Below, in pieces: positions 62,083 through 64,000 of a stretch of DNA of 64,000 nucleotides (its first letter is position 1; each line of letters starts with the position of its first letter). The translations under genes and the position numbers were made by a program. The notes below the pieces were generated by a model. The model did no database searches and was not told the origin of the DNA. It saw only the letters and a list, made by a program, of their open reading frames with translations. The stretch is from Acidiphilium sp. PA (lineage in GTDB: Bacteria; Pseudomonadota; Alphaproteobacteria; Acetobacterales; Acetobacteraceae): contig NZ_JAIMBY010000002.1 of the NCBI RefSeq assembly GCF_026191915.1, forward strand, positions 1-64,000, in the 5' to 3' direction.

Positions 62083-64000
<1,918 letters not shown>

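Overview
The window looks like a chromosomal segment of an alphaproteobacterium, most likely an acetic-acid-bacterium relative (Acetobacteraceae, perhaps an acidophile such as Acidiphilium or Acidocella). This is inferred from GC-rich coding sequence, a transaldolase/glucose-6-phosphate isomerase fusion typical of that family, alphaproteobacterial gene orders (scpA-scpB-tatB-tatC, thrB-rnhA, yfgM-bamB-der) and family-style repeats. No rRNA or taxonomic marker was available to confirm it. Apart from the extreme left edge it is core chromosome: no prophage, plasmid, CRISPR array or intact insertion sequence was seen. No stretch longer than about 300 bases lacks a gene or a described element.

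Layout. 1-820: a possible transposase tail and a hypothetical gene of lower GC. 0.8-10 kb: xthA and erpA on the minus strand, then a tight plus-strand run dgt, argS, SPOR protein, nagZ, site-2 protease, scpA, scpB, tatB, tatC. 10-18 kb: a minus-strand block with a secreted isochorismatase-like protein, a fused HyuA/HyuB 5-oxoprolinase, tRNA-Ser(GGA), rmuC and lepA. 18.2-29.2 kb: a sugar-phosphate module with polyphosphate glucokinase, Tal-Pgi, Gnd, Zwf, a HAD phosphatase, Pgl, an RpiA-GntK fusion and a GH15 glucan hydrolase. 29.2-35.5 kb: minus-strand units uppP-MFS-SGNH hydrolase and yfgM-bamB-der. 35.6-45.3 kb: a small lipoprotein, Mak-type kinase, TusA, HDAC-like deacetylase, xseB, ispA, a glycosyltransferase, an orphan PaaD, a TonB receptor and a Na/Pi symporter. 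45.3-51.5 kb: recG-nudix divergent from sdhE-mfd. 51.6-58.8 kb: small secreted or stress-related proteins, N-formylglutamate amidohydrolase, OsmC, tautomerase, a candidate small RNA, rnhA, thrB, a lipoprotein-methyltransferase-SDR operon and a coiled-coil protein. 58.9-64 kb: a two-domain glycosyltransferase, grpE and dnaK, the last cut by the window end.

How genes work together. The 18-29 kb region encodes nearly the whole oxidative pentose phosphate pathway plus entry points: glucan to glucose (GH15), glucose to G6P using polyphosphate (PpgK), gluconate to 6-phosphogluconate (GntK domain), then Zwf, Pgl, Gnd, RpiA and Tal, with Pgi as the link to fructose-6-phosphate. Only transketolase and ribulose-phosphate 3-epimerase are missing here. 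Most genes in it overlap by a few bases, so it is probably one operon with two gene fusions.

The least-explained signals are non-coding. Two copies of an A/T-rich element with nested palindromes (43436-43566 and 61124-61259) sit directly after gene stop codons. A large inverted pair fills the gap between two convergent genes exactly (53420-53669). Their internal hairpins differ by paired, compensating substitutions, which argues for selection on structure. A candidate structured small RNA lies at 54727-54910.
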